Of a stretch of 64,000 bases of DNA, positions 7,559 to 17,270 are shown piece after piece. Origin of the DNA: Saprospiraceae bacterium (lineage in GTDB: Bacteria; Bacteroidota; Bacteroidia; Chitinophagales; Saprospiraceae); NCBI GenBank assembly GCA_019638385.1, contig JAHBTW010000018.1, forward strand, positions 49,845 to 113,844. Direction: 5' to 3'. The notes below the pieces were generated by a model. That model was not told the origin of the DNA, made no database searches, and saw only the letters and a list, made by a program, of their open reading frames with translations. How positions within the stretch are numbered: the first letter of the stretch is position 1; every line of letters starts with the position of its first letter. The translations under genes and the position numbers were made by a program.

Positions 7559-7636
7559 CACCGTGAAATTTCCCCAAAAACTTTAACGTTTAGAGATTTC
7601 ACTTTTTTCTACCCGTGAACATAAAAAATTAAAACG

Positions 7637-8749
7637 ATGAAATTCCCATGGACAATTGCTGCCGCTATGGCTATCCATAGCGTAGTGGCAAATGCAACCC
7701 CTTCCCCGGTAGCAGCCCCCGCAAAACGTTGGTCAACATCTGTTGAAGCTGATGTGCAAGAGCGGCTCACCGAACTCCGGCTTCCCTTTAAGGTGAAATC
7801 AACGGCACAAACCATTCGCTACATCCGCGACTATGCAGTTGTAGGCGCTTCGGACACTGAAGCCATGCTGAGCAGAGGAACTTTGCTCACGCCAATTTTT
7901 GAACACTATCTGAGCCTTTATCAGTTGCCTCAGGAATTGAAGTATCTGCCGATGGTAGAGTCCGGCCTCAAGGTCAATCCGAAATCGCCGGCCGGCGCCC
8001 GCGGTTTGTGGCAGTTGATGGAAGTTACTGCACGGCAGTACCGCCTTAAAGTCAATGCTTACACCGATGAGCGCTTGGACCCCTACAAATCTACGGAAGC
8101 CGCCATGCGCATCCTGTCCGATTTGTACGATCAGTATCAGGATTGGCCCCTTGCGATCGCCGCCTATAACTGCGGGCCGGGCCGGGTCAACAAGGCCATC
8201 CGCCTGGCCGGGTGCAACGACTATTGGGAAGTGCGCCATCACCTGCCGGTAGAAACCCAGCGCTATGTGCCTGCGTTTATCGCCGCTACCTATATCGCGA
8301 GGCATTATGCCGACCACGGCCTTACCGTGGAAGTACCGGAAGCGGTTCGCGTTTATAAGATTTCTACAGCGATGACTTTCAGCCAGATTGCGGCGGCTTG
8401 CCATACGACCATCAGCGCTATTCGCAGGCTCAACCCGGCATTTTCGGGAGGCGTTATTCCTCAAACCGACAATGGTCATTATATCACCGTACCGGCCACA
8501 AGCTCGTCCGCTTTTCACAAGTGGCTCAGCCGTCAGGCCGGATACAACCATGCGGCCCATGCCGGAAAAGATTCCTACCACACTACTTATGTAGTGGCGC
8601 CCGGCGACCGCATCGAGGCCGTGGCACAGCGGTTTCAATGTACGGTGGAAGACATCCTCCGCTGGAACAATCTCAAACTGCGGGAAATTGTAATCAACCA
8701 GGAGTTGAACATATACCTGAGCCGGGACTTCCTACTGAGCCGGGTATAA
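7637..8749 (+). CDS. MltD-like lytic transglycosylase with LysM domain
   Basis: 370-residue exported peptidoglycan-cleaving enzyme. A signal peptide (MKFPWTIAAAMAIHSVVANA) is followed by an SLT domain (about residues 90-230). This has the catalytic Glu108 in PMVESGLKVNP, the SPAGARGLWQLM motif and the AAYNCGPGRVNKAI motif, typical of family 1D (MltD). The rest includes a degenerate LysM-like stretch (about 240-290) and a C-terminal LysM (TYVVAPGDRIEAVAQRFQCTVEDILRWNNL). It cuts the glycan between MurNAc and GlcNAc, leaving 1,6-anhydroMurNAc. Monocistronic, with its own promoter and a hairpin after the stop. Confidence 0.92.
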   Translation: MKFPWTIAAAMAIHSVVANATPSPVAAPAKRWSTSVEADVQERLTELRLPFKVKSTAQTIRYIRDYAVVGASDTEAMLSRGTLLTPIFEHYLSLYQLPQELKYLPMVESGLKVNPKSPAGARGLWQLMEVTARQYRLKVNAYTDERLDPYKSTEAAMRILSDLYDQYQDWPLAIAAYNCGPGRVNKAIRLAGCNDYWEVRHHLPVETQRYVPAFIAATYIARHYADHGLTVEVPEAVRVYKISTAMTFSQIAAACHTTISAIRRLNPAFSGGVIPQTDNGHYITVPATSSSAFHKWLSRQAGYNHAAHAGKDSYHTTYVVAPGDRIEAVAQRFQCTVEDILRWNNLKLREIVINQELNIYLSRDFLLSRV

Positions 8750-8782
8750 AACTGCACTGAAAAAAAAGGAAAAAGTATGCAC

Positions 8783-8817
8783 AGGGCCGGGGGAAGCAAC
8801 AACTTCCTTCCGGCCCT
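8783..8817 (+). terminator. Hairpin after the lytic transglycosylase gene
   Basis: Long GC-rich stem AGGGCCGG-GGGAAG / CTTCCTTCCGGCCCT with a 6-nt loop and one bulged base. No T-run follows, so efficiency is uncertain. Confidence 0.55.
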
Positions 8818-8835
8818 TGCTGTTGGGAGCAAGTT

Positions 8836-9465
8836 ATGGACGCATTTATCACTTGTTTGTCAGAAGGGCTGACGCCTCCGCTTCCGGGCCGGGAAGCACA
8901 ATTTCGCATGGCGATCATGGCGCGCCGAAGCTATGCGCCTGCACCGGAAGATGCCCGCAAGGCGGCGGTGCTGGCGCTCTTTTTTCCTCGAAACGGCGAG
9001 TGGCACATAGCGCTTATACAGCGGAGCGCGGCCAACCCCAATGATCGCCACAGCGGGCAGATCAGTTTCCCGGGGGGTAGTTTTGACGCCGAAGATGAAA
9101 ACTTGCTGCATACAGCCCTTCGGGAAGCAGAAGAGGAAATAAACGTGCCGGCAAATTCCGTACAGATACTGGGGGCATTGACGAGTTTGTATATCCCCGT
9201 CAGCAATTTTGAGGTTTTCCCTTTTGTCGGCTATACCCGCTCAATACCCGACTTTCGGCCCGAACCGGGCGAGGTGCAGTCCATCATTGAAGCGCCCTTC
9301 CGCATTTTCCAGGAAGCCTCTTTTGAAACAACAACTGAAATCACACTCGGCGAGCATCTTGTATTGCGCGATGTGCCGTGCTTTTGGGTGAACGGCCACA
9401 TCGTATGGGGCGCTACGGCCATGATACTGAGCGAACTATTGGCCTGCATTAAACCCGGATGCTGA
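8836..9465 (+). CDS. NUDIX hydrolase, CoA-pyrophosphatase type
   Basis: 209 residues. The upstream CoAse-specific signature IQRSAANPNDRHSGQISFPGG merges into the Nudix box (GGSFDAEDENLLHTALREAEEEI, about residues 75-98), whose Glu residues bind the divalent metal. Enzymes with this combined motif split CoA or acyl-CoA into phosphopantetheine and 3',5'-ADP. The 3' end overlaps the convergent UspA gene by 17 bp. Confidence 0.88.
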   Translation: MDAFITCLSEGLTPPLPGREAQFRMAIMARRSYAPAPEDARKAAVLALFFPRNGEWHIALIQRSAANPNDRHSGQISFPGGSFDAEDENLLHTALREAEEEINVPANSVQILGALTSLYIPVSNFEVFPFVGYTRSIPDFRPEPGEVQSIIEAPFRIFQEASFETTTEITLGEHLVLRDVPCFWVNGHIVWGATAMILSELLACIKPGC

Positions 9466-10279
9466 GCACCGGCAAATCGCCGTAGCGCAACAGGTTTTCG
9501 GGAATACTTTCCACAAAAATACCGCCGAGACCGGTGCGTCCGTGGTTGGCGATGCCGATGAGGTCGGCCCCGACCGAGTGCGCAAACGCCAGAATACCTT
9601 CCTCGATAGAGTAGTGCGCGTAGTTGTGTACGCTGATGGTTTTGAAAGGATGCACTTCTACAAAAGCGCGGATATTAGCCATCACTTCGCCCGTGGGTTT
9701 GAAATTATATGGCGTGGTCACCTCTACAAAATAGAGATTTTCGGCGCCGATATTTTCCGCAAACTTAATCAACAGATCAAAAGCCGGATGCGTATCTTCT
9801 TCTAAGCCGGAGGCAAATACCAAGGTATTGAAACGAATTTCGGCGCCGGGTTTTTTACAGGCCAGCACCGGGGCATGCGCCTGCCGCATAATCTTCTCTG
9901 TGTGAGAGCCGAGTGCAAATTTTTTGAATCCGGTATGCCCATGCGAGCCGATCACGATGAGGTCATTGTCGTGATCAAGCACAGTATTGGCTACCGTTTC
10001 AAAACCTTCGAGAAAAGCGAGGCTTTTTTCAGCCTTAATCCCCTGTTGCCCGGCATCTCGCACCAAATCATCGAGGTGTTGGTGAGCCGCGCCGATTTGT
10101 GCTTTAATCTCGGGATAAGTATCCTCCAGTCGTTTGGGGAGGTTGACCCAATCCACCGGCATTCTCATGCCATGCAGAAAGGTCAATTCAGCATGGGTCT
10201 TTTTGGCGATCCATTTTCCGATTTCGGTTGCACTTGCGGCACATGGGGAAAAATCAGTGGGAACGAGGATCTTTCTCAT
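9449..10279 (-). CDS. Tandem universal stress protein
   Basis: 276 residues with two UspA domains. The first (1-145) begins MRKILVPTDFSPCA and has the ATP-binding loop GSHGHTGFKKFALGSHTEKI. The second (about 150-276) has GIANHGRTGLGGIFVESIPENLL, a looser version of the same loop. Cytoplasmic stress-response adenine-nucleotide binder; precise role unknown. I chose ATG 10279 because the beta-1 strand KILVPTDFS starts there in the family; a longer in-frame extension to 10564 lacks family features. Confidence 0.88.
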   Translation of the reverse strand: MRKILVPTDFSPCAASATEIGKWIAKKTHAELTFLHGMRMPVDWVNLPKRLEDTYPEIKAQIGAAHQHLDDLVRDAGQQGIKAEKSLAFLEGFETVANTVLDHDNDLIVIGSHGHTGFKKFALGSHTEKIMRQAHAPVLACKKPGAEIRFNTLVFASGLEEDTHPAFDLLIKFAENIGAENLYFVEVTTPYNFKPTGEVMANIRAFVEVHPFKTISVHNYAHYSIEEGILAFAHSVGADLIGIANHGRTGLGGIFVESIPENLLRYGDLPVLSIRV

Positions 10280-10453
10280 GAACATACAATTTATGTAACA
10301 AGCGTAATGTACTCGCTTATTTCCTGTCGGAGAAATGCGGTTTGTCATACACGGCAAGTGACTTTCATCAATTGGACGAAAGTGTGCGGAGTGAAATCCC
10401 GAAGATATGCCGGTGCAAAAAAAGCCGTGTTTTTTCATTCGCCGATATATCTC

Positions 10454-10461
10454 TACCTTTG
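10454..10461 (+). promoter_or_regulatory. -7 promoter element (TACCTTTG) for purH
   Basis: Exact TAnnTTTG match, 39 bp before the purH ATG. The -33 region is T-rich but lacks a clear TTG. Confidence 0.6.
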
Positions 10462-10499
10462 CGCTCTGTTTTTTCAATCCTACTGCTTTATATAATATA

Positions 10500-12026
10500 A
10501 TGGATACCAGAAAAATTCGCTCGGCCTTGGTCTCGGTCTTTTCCAAAGACGGCCTCGAACCCATACTAATGGAGCTGCACCGGCTCGGCGTAGCATTGTA
10601 CTCTACCGGCGGGACATTTCAATACATACAGTCAATAGGGCTACCGGCGACAGCCGTGGAAGATATCACCGGCTACCCGTCCATTCTCGACGGCCGGGTA
10701 AAAACGCTGCATCCGGCGGTGTTCGGCGGTATCTTGGCCCGGCGCGAACCGGCGCACCTGGCTCAGTTGGAGGAGTACGGCCTGCCCGAAATTGACCTGG
10801 TCATCGTTGATCTATATCCTTTTGAAGAAACGGTGGCCGTTAGTACATCCGAATCGGAAATCATTGAAAAGATAGACATCGGGGGAATTTCACTCATCCG
10901 GGCTGCTGCCAAAAACTTTGGCGACGTGGCAGTAGTCGCCTCGCGGCAGGAGTACAGTTTGTTTTTGGAAATGCTCCGGGAGACACAAGGCGCGTTGCAC
11001 TCCGACCACCGCCGCGAATTGGCCCGTCGCGCATTCAAGGTATCGTCCAACTACGATATTGCCATATTCAACTACTTCAATGAAGGCGCTGCGGATGTGA
11101 CGTTCAAATACAGCATACACCGCTCCGACATCTTGCGTTATGGCGAGAACCCGCACCAGAACGGCGTTTTCTTCGGGGATTTCGAGCAAATATTCGATAA
11201 GCTCGCCGGCAAGGCTATTTCTTACAACAACTTAGTGGATATTGACGCTGCCGTGCAGGTGATGCGCGAACTGCGCAACGGAGAGCCGGCTTTTGCCATC
11301 CTCAAACACACCAACACCTGTGGCATGGCGGTGCGCCCTACTTTACCGGAGGCCTGGCACGCAGCGTTGGCCTGCGACCCGGTATCGGCTTTCGGGGGTA
11401 TTTTTGTGTGCAACCGGCCGGTGGATGTCGAAACGGCGAGAGAAATTGATAAACTCTTCTACGAAGTATTGATCGCACCCGGATTCGATCCTGAGGCGCT
11501 TGAAATACTTCAGGCCAAAAAGAACCGTATCCTTTTGCTTATCAAGGATTTTTTTGTGCGCCCCCGTAGTTTTCGCAGCTTGCTCAACGGTGTGGTAGAA
11601 CAAGATACCGATCTTCGCATCGAATCAGAGGACGACTTCCAATTGGCCACCCGCAAAGCGCCTGCGCCCAACGAAGTATCCGATCTGCTTTTTGCCGGGG
11701 TTGCAGTGAAGCATCTCAAATCGAATGGCATTGCGCTGGTAAAAAACAAACAACTCATCGGTATGGGATGCGGACAACCCTCGCGGGTGGACGCACTCCA
11801 ACAAGCGATTGCCAAAGCGCGCGCCTTCGGATTCGATCTGCAAGGCGCCGTAATGGCCTCCGATGCCTTCTTCCCGTTTCCCGATTGTGTGCAAATAGCC
11901 CGCGAGGCCGGTATCACAGCAGTGGTGCAGCCGGGCGGTTCTATAAAGGATCAGGAAAGTATAGACTACTGCGATGCGCACGATATGGCGATGATGCTCA
12001 CGGGAATCAGGCACTTTAAACACTAA
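10500..12026 (+). CDS. purH: Bifunctional AICAR transformylase / IMP cyclohydrolase
   Basis: Catalyses the last two steps of IMP synthesis. 508 residues in the usual order. The N-terminal MGS-fold cyclohydrolase has STGGTFQYI, DGRVKTLHP and VDLYPFEETV. The C-terminal AICAR formyltransferase has LRYGENPHQ, the catalytic ILKHTNTCGMAV and SDAFFPFPD. The C-terminus ends GIRHFKH, as in the family. I chose the ATG at 10500 (MDTRKIRSALVSVF); the longer frame to 10407 crosses the promoter. Confidence 0.96.
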   Translation: MDTRKIRSALVSVFSKDGLEPILMELHRLGVALYSTGGTFQYIQSIGLPATAVEDITGYPSILDGRVKTLHPAVFGGILARREPAHLAQLEEYGLPEIDLVIVDLYPFEETVAVSTSESEIIEKIDIGGISLIRAAAKNFGDVAVVASRQEYSLFLEMLRETQGALHSDHRRELARRAFKVSSNYDIAIFNYFNEGAADVTFKYSIHRSDILRYGENPHQNGVFFGDFEQIFDKLAGKAISYNNLVDIDAAVQVMRELRNGEPAFAILKHTNTCGMAVRPTLPEAWHAALACDPVSAFGGIFVCNRPVDVETAREIDKLFYEVLIAPGFDPEALEILQAKKNRILLLIKDFFVRPRSFRSLLNGVVEQDTDLRIESEDDFQLATRKAPAPNEVSDLLFAGVAVKHLKSNGIALVKNKQLIGMGCGQPSRVDALQQAIAKARAFGFDLQGAVMASDAFFPFPDCVQIAREAGITAVVQPGGSIKDQESIDYCDAHDMAMMLTGIRHFKH

Positions 12027-12126
12027 TATTAACGTATTCATAAGTTACAACCGCATAAAAAATGGGTCATAAGCCTGGATCAAAAGAGATCTCGTATTGT
12101 TGAACCAATGGATAATCGAACCTTAG

Positions 12127-12867
12127 ATGCCTGACAACCACGCCACCCATTTAGTTATTGACGTAGGGAATACCCGTGTGAAAGCGGCGATTTTTACCGG
12201 GGATGAGTTGGTACAAAGGTTTACTTGGGAAAAGTGTTCAAAAGAGAACATTACCGCCTCCGTTGCCAACCATCGTGTCGAAAATGTCATCTTATCAGTG
12301 GTGGGTAGCCCTGTGGAGGATGAAACGGGAAAATGGCTGGCTGCAAATTATAAAATGCTGGAGCTTACGACCGATACGCCGCTGCCTTTCCAAAACCGGT
12401 ATGCCACGCCGGCTACACTTGGCAAGGATCGGCTGGCAGGTGTCGCAGGCGCTTACGCGCGGTTCCCGGGGCAAAATTGCTTAGTCATAGATGCAGGCAC
12501 CTGCATTACTTACGATGTACTGACGGCGGCGGGCGATTTTCTCGGAGGCAATATTTCGCCGGGTATCGGGTTAAGGTTCAATGCTTTGCCGGTCTTTACA
12601 GCCGGGTTGCCTTTGGTGCAGCCGGGACCGATGGACGGAGTATTGGGAAACAGCACCGAATCGGCGATCCGCAACGGCGTACAACTCGGAGCGCTACTGG
12701 AAATGGAGGGGCTGATTGAAATGATGCGGGGAGAATGGGATGAACTTAATGTACTTTTAACCGGCGGAGATGCCAATTTTTTTGTAAAAAAATTGAAAAC
12801 GCCCATATTTGCAAATCCTGACTTAGTCCTTGAAGGGCTGAATAAAATTTTAGATTACAATGTTTAA
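12127..12867 (+). CDS. coaX: Type III pantothenate kinase
   Basis: Phosphorylates pantothenate, the first step of CoA synthesis. 246 residues in the ASKHA fold. The phosphate-1 motif DVGNTRVKAAIF lies near residue 15, GKDRLAGVAGAYA carries the pantothenate-site Asp/Arg, DAGTCITYDVL is the phosphate-2 motif, and GGNISPGIGLR follows. The stop overlaps the next start by 8 bp, so translational coupling with the outer-membrane protein gene is likely. Confidence 0.95.
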   Translation: MPDNHATHLVIDVGNTRVKAAIFTGDELVQRFTWEKCSKENITASVANHRVENVILSVVGSPVEDETGKWLAANYKMLELTTDTPLPFQNRYATPATLGKDRLAGVAGAYARFPGQNCLVIDAGTCITYDVLTAAGDFLGGNISPGIGLRFNALPVFTAGLPLVQPGPMDGVLGNSTESAIRNGVQLGALLEMEGLIEMMRGEWDELNVLLTGGDANFFVKKLKTPIFANPDLVLEGLNKILDYNV

Positions 12868-14212
12868 AACCTGTAAAAGAGTAGTTGTTTCGACATTGCT
12901 TGGAATGTGTGTGCTGGCGCTTTCTGCGCAAAACGCTCAGGTACAACCCAAGGGCAACTCTCCCTACTCCCGCTTCGGGTTGGGAGACCCTGCCGTGCTC
13001 ACTTTTGCAGGGCAGAGCGCTATGGGAGGTCTCGGCGCCGCATACAATGACCCCTTCTATATGAATATGACGAACCCTGCAGCCTTGGGTTCGCTCCTGG
13101 CAACCGACTTTGAAACGGCCTTTTTTGTCAAATATAGCGGATTGAGCGACGGCGATACTTCAGCGGGTTTGTGGAGTGGCAACCTCAGTTACTTAGCATT
13201 GGCATTCCCGTTGCTCAACCCCATCAACCGCACGTTGGACAAAAAATCGTCTGATATCGGTATCGGGATGGGTTTTGTGTTGCAGCCTTACGCCAATGTG
13301 GGGTACGATATATTTACAGAACAAGAATTCCCGGAGGTAGGCGCCGCCCGCACTACGTTCAAAGGCTCCGGAGGGTCGTACCGGCTGATGTGGGGCAATG
13401 GATTCAGATACAAGCGATTGGCTCTTGGCGTTAACCTGGGTTACTTGTTTGGAAAGGCATCCTACGACCGGACGGTAGAGTTTTCTGAAGTGGGCAGTGT
13501 TGCCTACATCACCAATTACCTCAATGAGCAGAGCGTAACCGGTTTTTTGTGGAATGCCGGCGCTCAAGTGACGGTACCGCTGGAAAAAAAGCAAGACAGC
13601 CGTGGGCGATTGCTTAAAGAAAAGAGTTTGATTTTCGGCCTTTACGGCAATTCCGCCACCGGATTCAGTACCATTGACAACCGCCTTGACACCCGCACCA
13701 ATTTTGTTTACAATGACCGGGATACGCTGTTAATTCAGGATAATACCCGCAACTCCGGCGTTTTGCCTGGGGAGTATGCCTTCGGGATTACTTACACCGA
13801 GAGCAACAAACTCAAGTTGGGCATAGAGTACAGCGCCGCTTTCTGGAGCCAATACCGCAACGACGCCCGCGAAGAAACACTGTCTGACACCCGGCGCATT
13901 GCCGCCGGCGTTGAATACATACCCGACATCATCTCTTACAACAACTACCTCCGCCGGGTACGATACCGGGGCGGGGTCTTTTACCGCAGCGATCCTCGCA
14001 CCGTAAACGGCCGGCAACTCAACGAATTCGGCCTGACATTGGGAATGGGGATGCCGGTTATTTTGCCCCGGCAGCAGACTTCTTTCATCAATCTGACTTT
14101 GGAAGGAGGTCGTTTCGGCGTCTCTTCCGCACTGCGGGAAACGTATGTAAGAATGACGCTCGGCTTCACGTTAAATGACAACTCTTGGTTTTTTAAACGC
14201 AAATTCAATTAA
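12860..14212 (+). CDS. Predicted outer-membrane beta-barrel protein
   Basis: 450 residues. The signal peptide (VVVSTLLGMCVLALSAQNA) is followed by NSPYSRFGLGDP..QSAMGGLGAAYNDPFYMNMTNPA, an opening like that of FadL-type outer-membrane proteins. Alternating hydrophobic strands then run to a C-terminal strand region (RMTLGFTLNDNSWFFKRKFN). Barrel proteins of this kind commonly sit next to coaX in Bacteroidota; I know no established substrate. It overlaps coaX and lies 5 bp before the TPR-like gene, suggesting one transcription unit. Confidence 0.7.
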   Translation: MFKTCKRVVVSTLLGMCVLALSAQNAQVQPKGNSPYSRFGLGDPAVLTFAGQSAMGGLGAAYNDPFYMNMTNPAALGSLLATDFETAFFVKYSGLSDGDTSAGLWSGNLSYLALAFPLLNPINRTLDKKSSDIGIGMGFVLQPYANVGYDIFTEQEFPEVGAARTTFKGSGGSYRLMWGNGFRYKRLALGVNLGYLFGKASYDRTVEFSEVGSVAYITNYLNEQSVTGFLWNAGAQVTVPLEKKQDSRGRLLKEKSLIFGLYGNSATGFSTIDNRLDTRTNFVYNDRDTLLIQDNTRNSGVLPGEYAFGITYTESNKLKLGIEYSAAFWSQYRNDAREETLSDTRRIAAGVEYIPDIISYNNYLRRVRYRGGVFYRSDPRTVNGRQLNEFGLTLGMGMPVILPRQQTSFINLTLEGGRFGVSSALRETYVRMTLGFTLNDNSWFFKRKFN

Positions 14213-14216
14213 AACT

Positions 14217-15620
14217 ATGAAAATCTTGCGCAATCTAATTTTGACAAGCCTGTTGGCAGGTATCTTTTACGCTCCGGTTTTCGGTCAATGCGAAAACTGG
14301 AACAATTCGCCTAAAAAGGAAGATGCTGAAAACGCTCACGTCAATTACCGTCAATATCTCAAAGGTAAAGATGTAGCAGAACTGGAAGCAATGGATGCTG
14401 AAAACTTCAAAGTTGCTTTTAGCGAATGGGAAAAAGCATACACCCTGGCGCCTGCTGCCGACGGGCAACGCCCCAGCCACTATCAGGATGGCAGGGTGCT
14501 GTACCGCGTCCTGTACAACAAAGCTACAGATGAAGCGAAACGCAAGGAGTATGCCGCTGTCATCATGCGTCTGTACGATGAGCAAATCAAGTGCTACCAA
14601 AACGAAGGCTACTTGCTCGGTCGTAAAGGCTGGGACATGTTTTACCTGCCGGAATACGGCCGTACCGAGGCGACTTACCAAACGCTGAAGAAATCGCTCG
14701 AACTGGGCGGCAACAGCTCGGAGTACATTATTTTCGACCCCATTTCCGAAATGGTGGTGCAGAAGTACCAAAATGGCGAAATGAGCAAAGAAGAAGCCCG
14801 CAACATCAACATCAAGCTGATGGAAGTGCTCGATCACAATATTGCCAACAATGCCCGCCTCAAGACTTATTATGAGACCACCAAAGTGCGGGCCGAAATT
14901 ACCTTCAGCGCCATTGAAGACGAAATTTTCGACTGCGCCTATTTCAAGGATAAGTTGGTGCCTCAATACCGGGAAAACCCCGAAGACCACGAGGTGATCC
15001 GCTACATCTACAACAAATTGCGCCAACAGGGCTGTCCCGAAGAAGAAGCTATTATGGTGGAATTGAAAGACAAATACTCCGTCATTGCTTCGGCCATCAA
15101 TGACAGCCTGCGCCAGACCTACTATGCGGATAATCCTGCCATCCACGCCAAAGACCTCTACGACGGCGGAGAATTTTCCAAGGCCATTGATAAATACCGC
15201 GAAGCAGCCGAAAAAGATGCCGACAACAGCAAAAAGGCAGAGTACTATCTCGCCATTGCTTCTATTCAGTTTCGGAAACTGTCGCAATACACTGCCGCCC
15301 GCGATAACGCACTGCGGGCAGCTCGCCTGCGCGGCGGCTGGGGCCAGCCCTACATGCTCATCGGCGATATGTACGCTACCTCGGCCCGCACTTGCGGCAA
15401 CGACGGGTACACTCGCGGGTTGGCCGTGTTGGCTGCCATTGACAAATATGCTCAGGCCCGCAATAACGATTCCAGCGTAGCCGACGAGGCCAATCGCCGC
15501 ATCGGGCGCATCAGTGGCGCCGTACCGAGTGGTGAAGACATTCACCTGCGCGGCAAAAGCGGAAAAACAGACGTTGTGCCTTGTTGGATAGGCGAGACGG
15601 TGAAACTGCCGAGCTTGTAA
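14217..15620 (+). CDS. Exported TPR-like protein (paralogue 1)
   Basis: 467 residues. The signal peptide (ILRNLILTSLLAGIFYAPVFG) is followed by an almost wholly helical protein. TPR-like helix pairs are clearest at about 320-420 (YDGGEFSKAIDKYREAAEKD, YLAIASIQFRKLSQYTAARD). Residues GGWGQPYMLIGDMYATSA and the end VVPCWIGETVKLPS recur in the next gene, so the two are paralogues. Predicted periplasmic protein-interaction scaffold; function unknown. I chose ATG 14217, just after the outer-membrane protein stop. Confidence 0.7.
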   Translation: MKILRNLILTSLLAGIFYAPVFGQCENWNNSPKKEDAENAHVNYRQYLKGKDVAELEAMDAENFKVAFSEWEKAYTLAPAADGQRPSHYQDGRVLYRVLYNKATDEAKRKEYAAVIMRLYDEQIKCYQNEGYLLGRKGWDMFYLPEYGRTEATYQTLKKSLELGGNSSEYIIFDPISEMVVQKYQNGEMSKEEARNINIKLMEVLDHNIANNARLKTYYETTKVRAEITFSAIEDEIFDCAYFKDKLVPQYRENPEDHEVIRYIYNKLRQQGCPEEEAIMVELKDKYSVIASAINDSLRQTYYADNPAIHAKDLYDGGEFSKAIDKYREAAEKDADNSKKAEYYLAIASIQFRKLSQYTAARDNALRAARLRGGWGQPYMLIGDMYATSARTCGNDGYTRGLAVLAAIDKYAQARNNDSSVADEANRRIGRISGAVPSGEDIHLRGKSGKTDVVPCWIGETVKLPSL

Positions 15621-15660
15621 TCCGGTTGAAGTAACTTAATTGAATTTAACAAAGATAAAC

Positions 15661-15697
15661 AGGGGGCCGCGCCGGGTATAAGCCCTCGCGGCCCTCT
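15661..15697 (+). terminator. GC-rich hairpin between the TPR-like paralogues
   Basis: Stem AGGGGGCCGCG / CGCGGCCCTCT, one mismatch, 15-nt loop, followed by a T-rich stretch after a few bases. It may partly separate expression of the two paralogues. Confidence 0.55.
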
Positions 15698-15760
15698 GAT
15701 ATTTTGGCCTTTGGCGCCACAGGTATCAGATTGCGAACTCATCCTTAAAATCATTTGAAC

Positions 15761-17203
15761 ATGCGTGCGAAAACCTTTTGGATATTAGCCGGTATTGCGT
15801 TGCTCACCGTAGGTGCGTGCTCTCCTAAAACAGGTAAAATAATTGCCGAAGAAAAGGAGGAGCCTAAAAAGCCGACGCCTTCTGTTTTGGACGAAAGGCT
15901 CAGCCCTTGCGCTAAATTTACCGATGCGCCCAGCCGGGAAGACGCGGAAACCAACTACGTCCTCTACCGGGACTTTCTCAAAGCCAACGACTGGGACCAG
16001 GCATACGATTATTGGAAAAAAGTATTTGCCGTAGCCCCTGCCGCCGACGGGCTGCGCAACACCATTTTTGCTGACGGAGTCCGGTTTTACGAACACTTCA
16101 TGAGGCAAACGACCGACTCTCTTCAAAAAGAGGAATACATAGACCGCATCTTCGCCATTTACGACGGCATTGACAGTTGCTATCACGACGGCGGTTATGC
16201 GCCGGGGCGCAAGGCTTTCGACCTGTACTACGCCTACCCGCACCGGGCGACTAAAAAGGAAACCTACGAACTTTTTAAAACGGCCATAGCCAAAGACACC
16301 AATGTGTTGCGCGATTTCATCATCAACCCCTTCACGGCATTGCTCACTGAAATGCACGAGACAGAACAGATCGGCACGCCGGAAGCGGAAAAATATGAAA
16401 AACTGATTCGTGCCTCCCTGGCCAAAGGGCTGGCCAACTGCAAAGGAACGGAATGCGAACGCTGGAAAATCATACAGGAATATGTGCCCGTGCGCTTAGA
16501 GTATTTCGAAACGGTGAAGGACTTCTACGATTGCAATTATTACAAGGCCAAGTACTACAGTGAATTTGAGGCAAATCCCGACGATTGCGATGTGCTGCGA
16601 AATGTGTACAGCTACCTCCGCTGGGCTGGATGCGACGACGACGACCCGCAATTGGTGGCCCTTATCAAAAAAGGAAATGAATCTTGCGTAGAGCGCGAAA
16701 GAGGTCCCGCCTCGCTCGCGTATGAGTGCCTGCGCAATGCCAACTACCGTTGTGCCATTGACGGCTTCACCAAAGCGGCCGCTGAAACGAACGACCCGGT
16801 GCAAAAAGCCGAGTTCCTGCTCACGGCGGGGAAGGTTTATTATGCGCACCTCAAGGACTTTTCCCGCGCCCGACAGCTCTTTTTGCAGGCGGCCGATGCG
16901 CGTTCCAACTGGGGCCAACCCTACTTGTGGATCGGAAGGCTCTACGCCTCCAGCGGCCCCTTGTGCGGCCCCGGCAGAGGCTGGGACAGCCAAATCGTTG
17001 TGTGGCCCGCCATTGACAAATGGAACCAGGCCAAGCGCGTGGACCCTTCTGTGAGTGCCGAGGCCAACCGTTTTATAACGCAGTATGAGCAGTACATGCC
17101 CGATAGATCAGAGATATTCTCCCGCCTGCTCAAGGAGGGCGATTCTTTTACGGTAGGTTGCTGGATTCAGGAACGCACCACCGTGCGGGCGGCGAAGCAG
17201 TAA
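15761..17203 (+). CDS. TPR-like lipoprotein (paralogue 2)
   Basis: 480 residues. It starts MRAKTFWILAGIALLTVGAC, with a lipobox ending in Cys at residue 20, so it is predicted to be a lipoprotein, unlike paralogue 1. The body repeats the paralogue's plan: PSREDAETNYVLYRDFLK, the APAADGLRNTIFADG block, paired helices and SNWGQPYLWIGRLYAS. It ends at SFTVGCWIQERT, matching the other's CWIGET. It probably works with paralogue 1 in an envelope complex. I chose ATG 15761 over a TTG two codons upstream. Confidence 0.72.
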   Translation: MRAKTFWILAGIALLTVGACSPKTGKIIAEEKEEPKKPTPSVLDERLSPCAKFTDAPSREDAETNYVLYRDFLKANDWDQAYDYWKKVFAVAPAADGLRNTIFADGVRFYEHFMRQTTDSLQKEEYIDRIFAIYDGIDSCYHDGGYAPGRKAFDLYYAYPHRATKKETYELFKTAIAKDTNVLRDFIINPFTALLTEMHETEQIGTPEAEKYEKLIRASLAKGLANCKGTECERWKIIQEYVPVRLEYFETVKDFYDCNYYKAKYYSEFEANPDDCDVLRNVYSYLRWAGCDDDDPQLVALIKKGNESCVERERGPASLAYECLRNANYRCAIDGFTKAAAETNDPVQKAEFLLTAGKVYYAHLKDFSRARQLFLQAADARSNWGQPYLWIGRLYASSGPLCGPGRGWDSQIVVWPAIDKWNQAKRVDPSVSAEANRFITQYEQYMPDRSEIFSRLLKEGDSFTVGCWIQERTTVRAAKQ

Positions 17204-17270
17204 TCACTTGTTTTGCAGGGGAAAGAACAGGAGACGTCTCGGGTTTTGCAAATAACCGCGCAGCAATCAA

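Larger units (their letters stand above)
7138..7636. other. Intergenic region without a supported gene
   Basis: About 500 bp. It holds a terminator (7211-7242) and the promoter of the lytic transglycosylase (7528-7558). Between them no conserved coding frame, RNA fold or repeat is evident. A second TAnnTTTG match (TATATTTG, 7448-7455) lacks a -33 element. Confidence 0.6.

Noticed and set aside
14235..15545. 436-residue open frame on the minus strand
   Set aside because: It is antisense to the TPR-like gene, whose signal peptide, helix repeats and paralogy are clear. The minus-strand product has no recognisable motif and mirrors the codon bias of the real gene.
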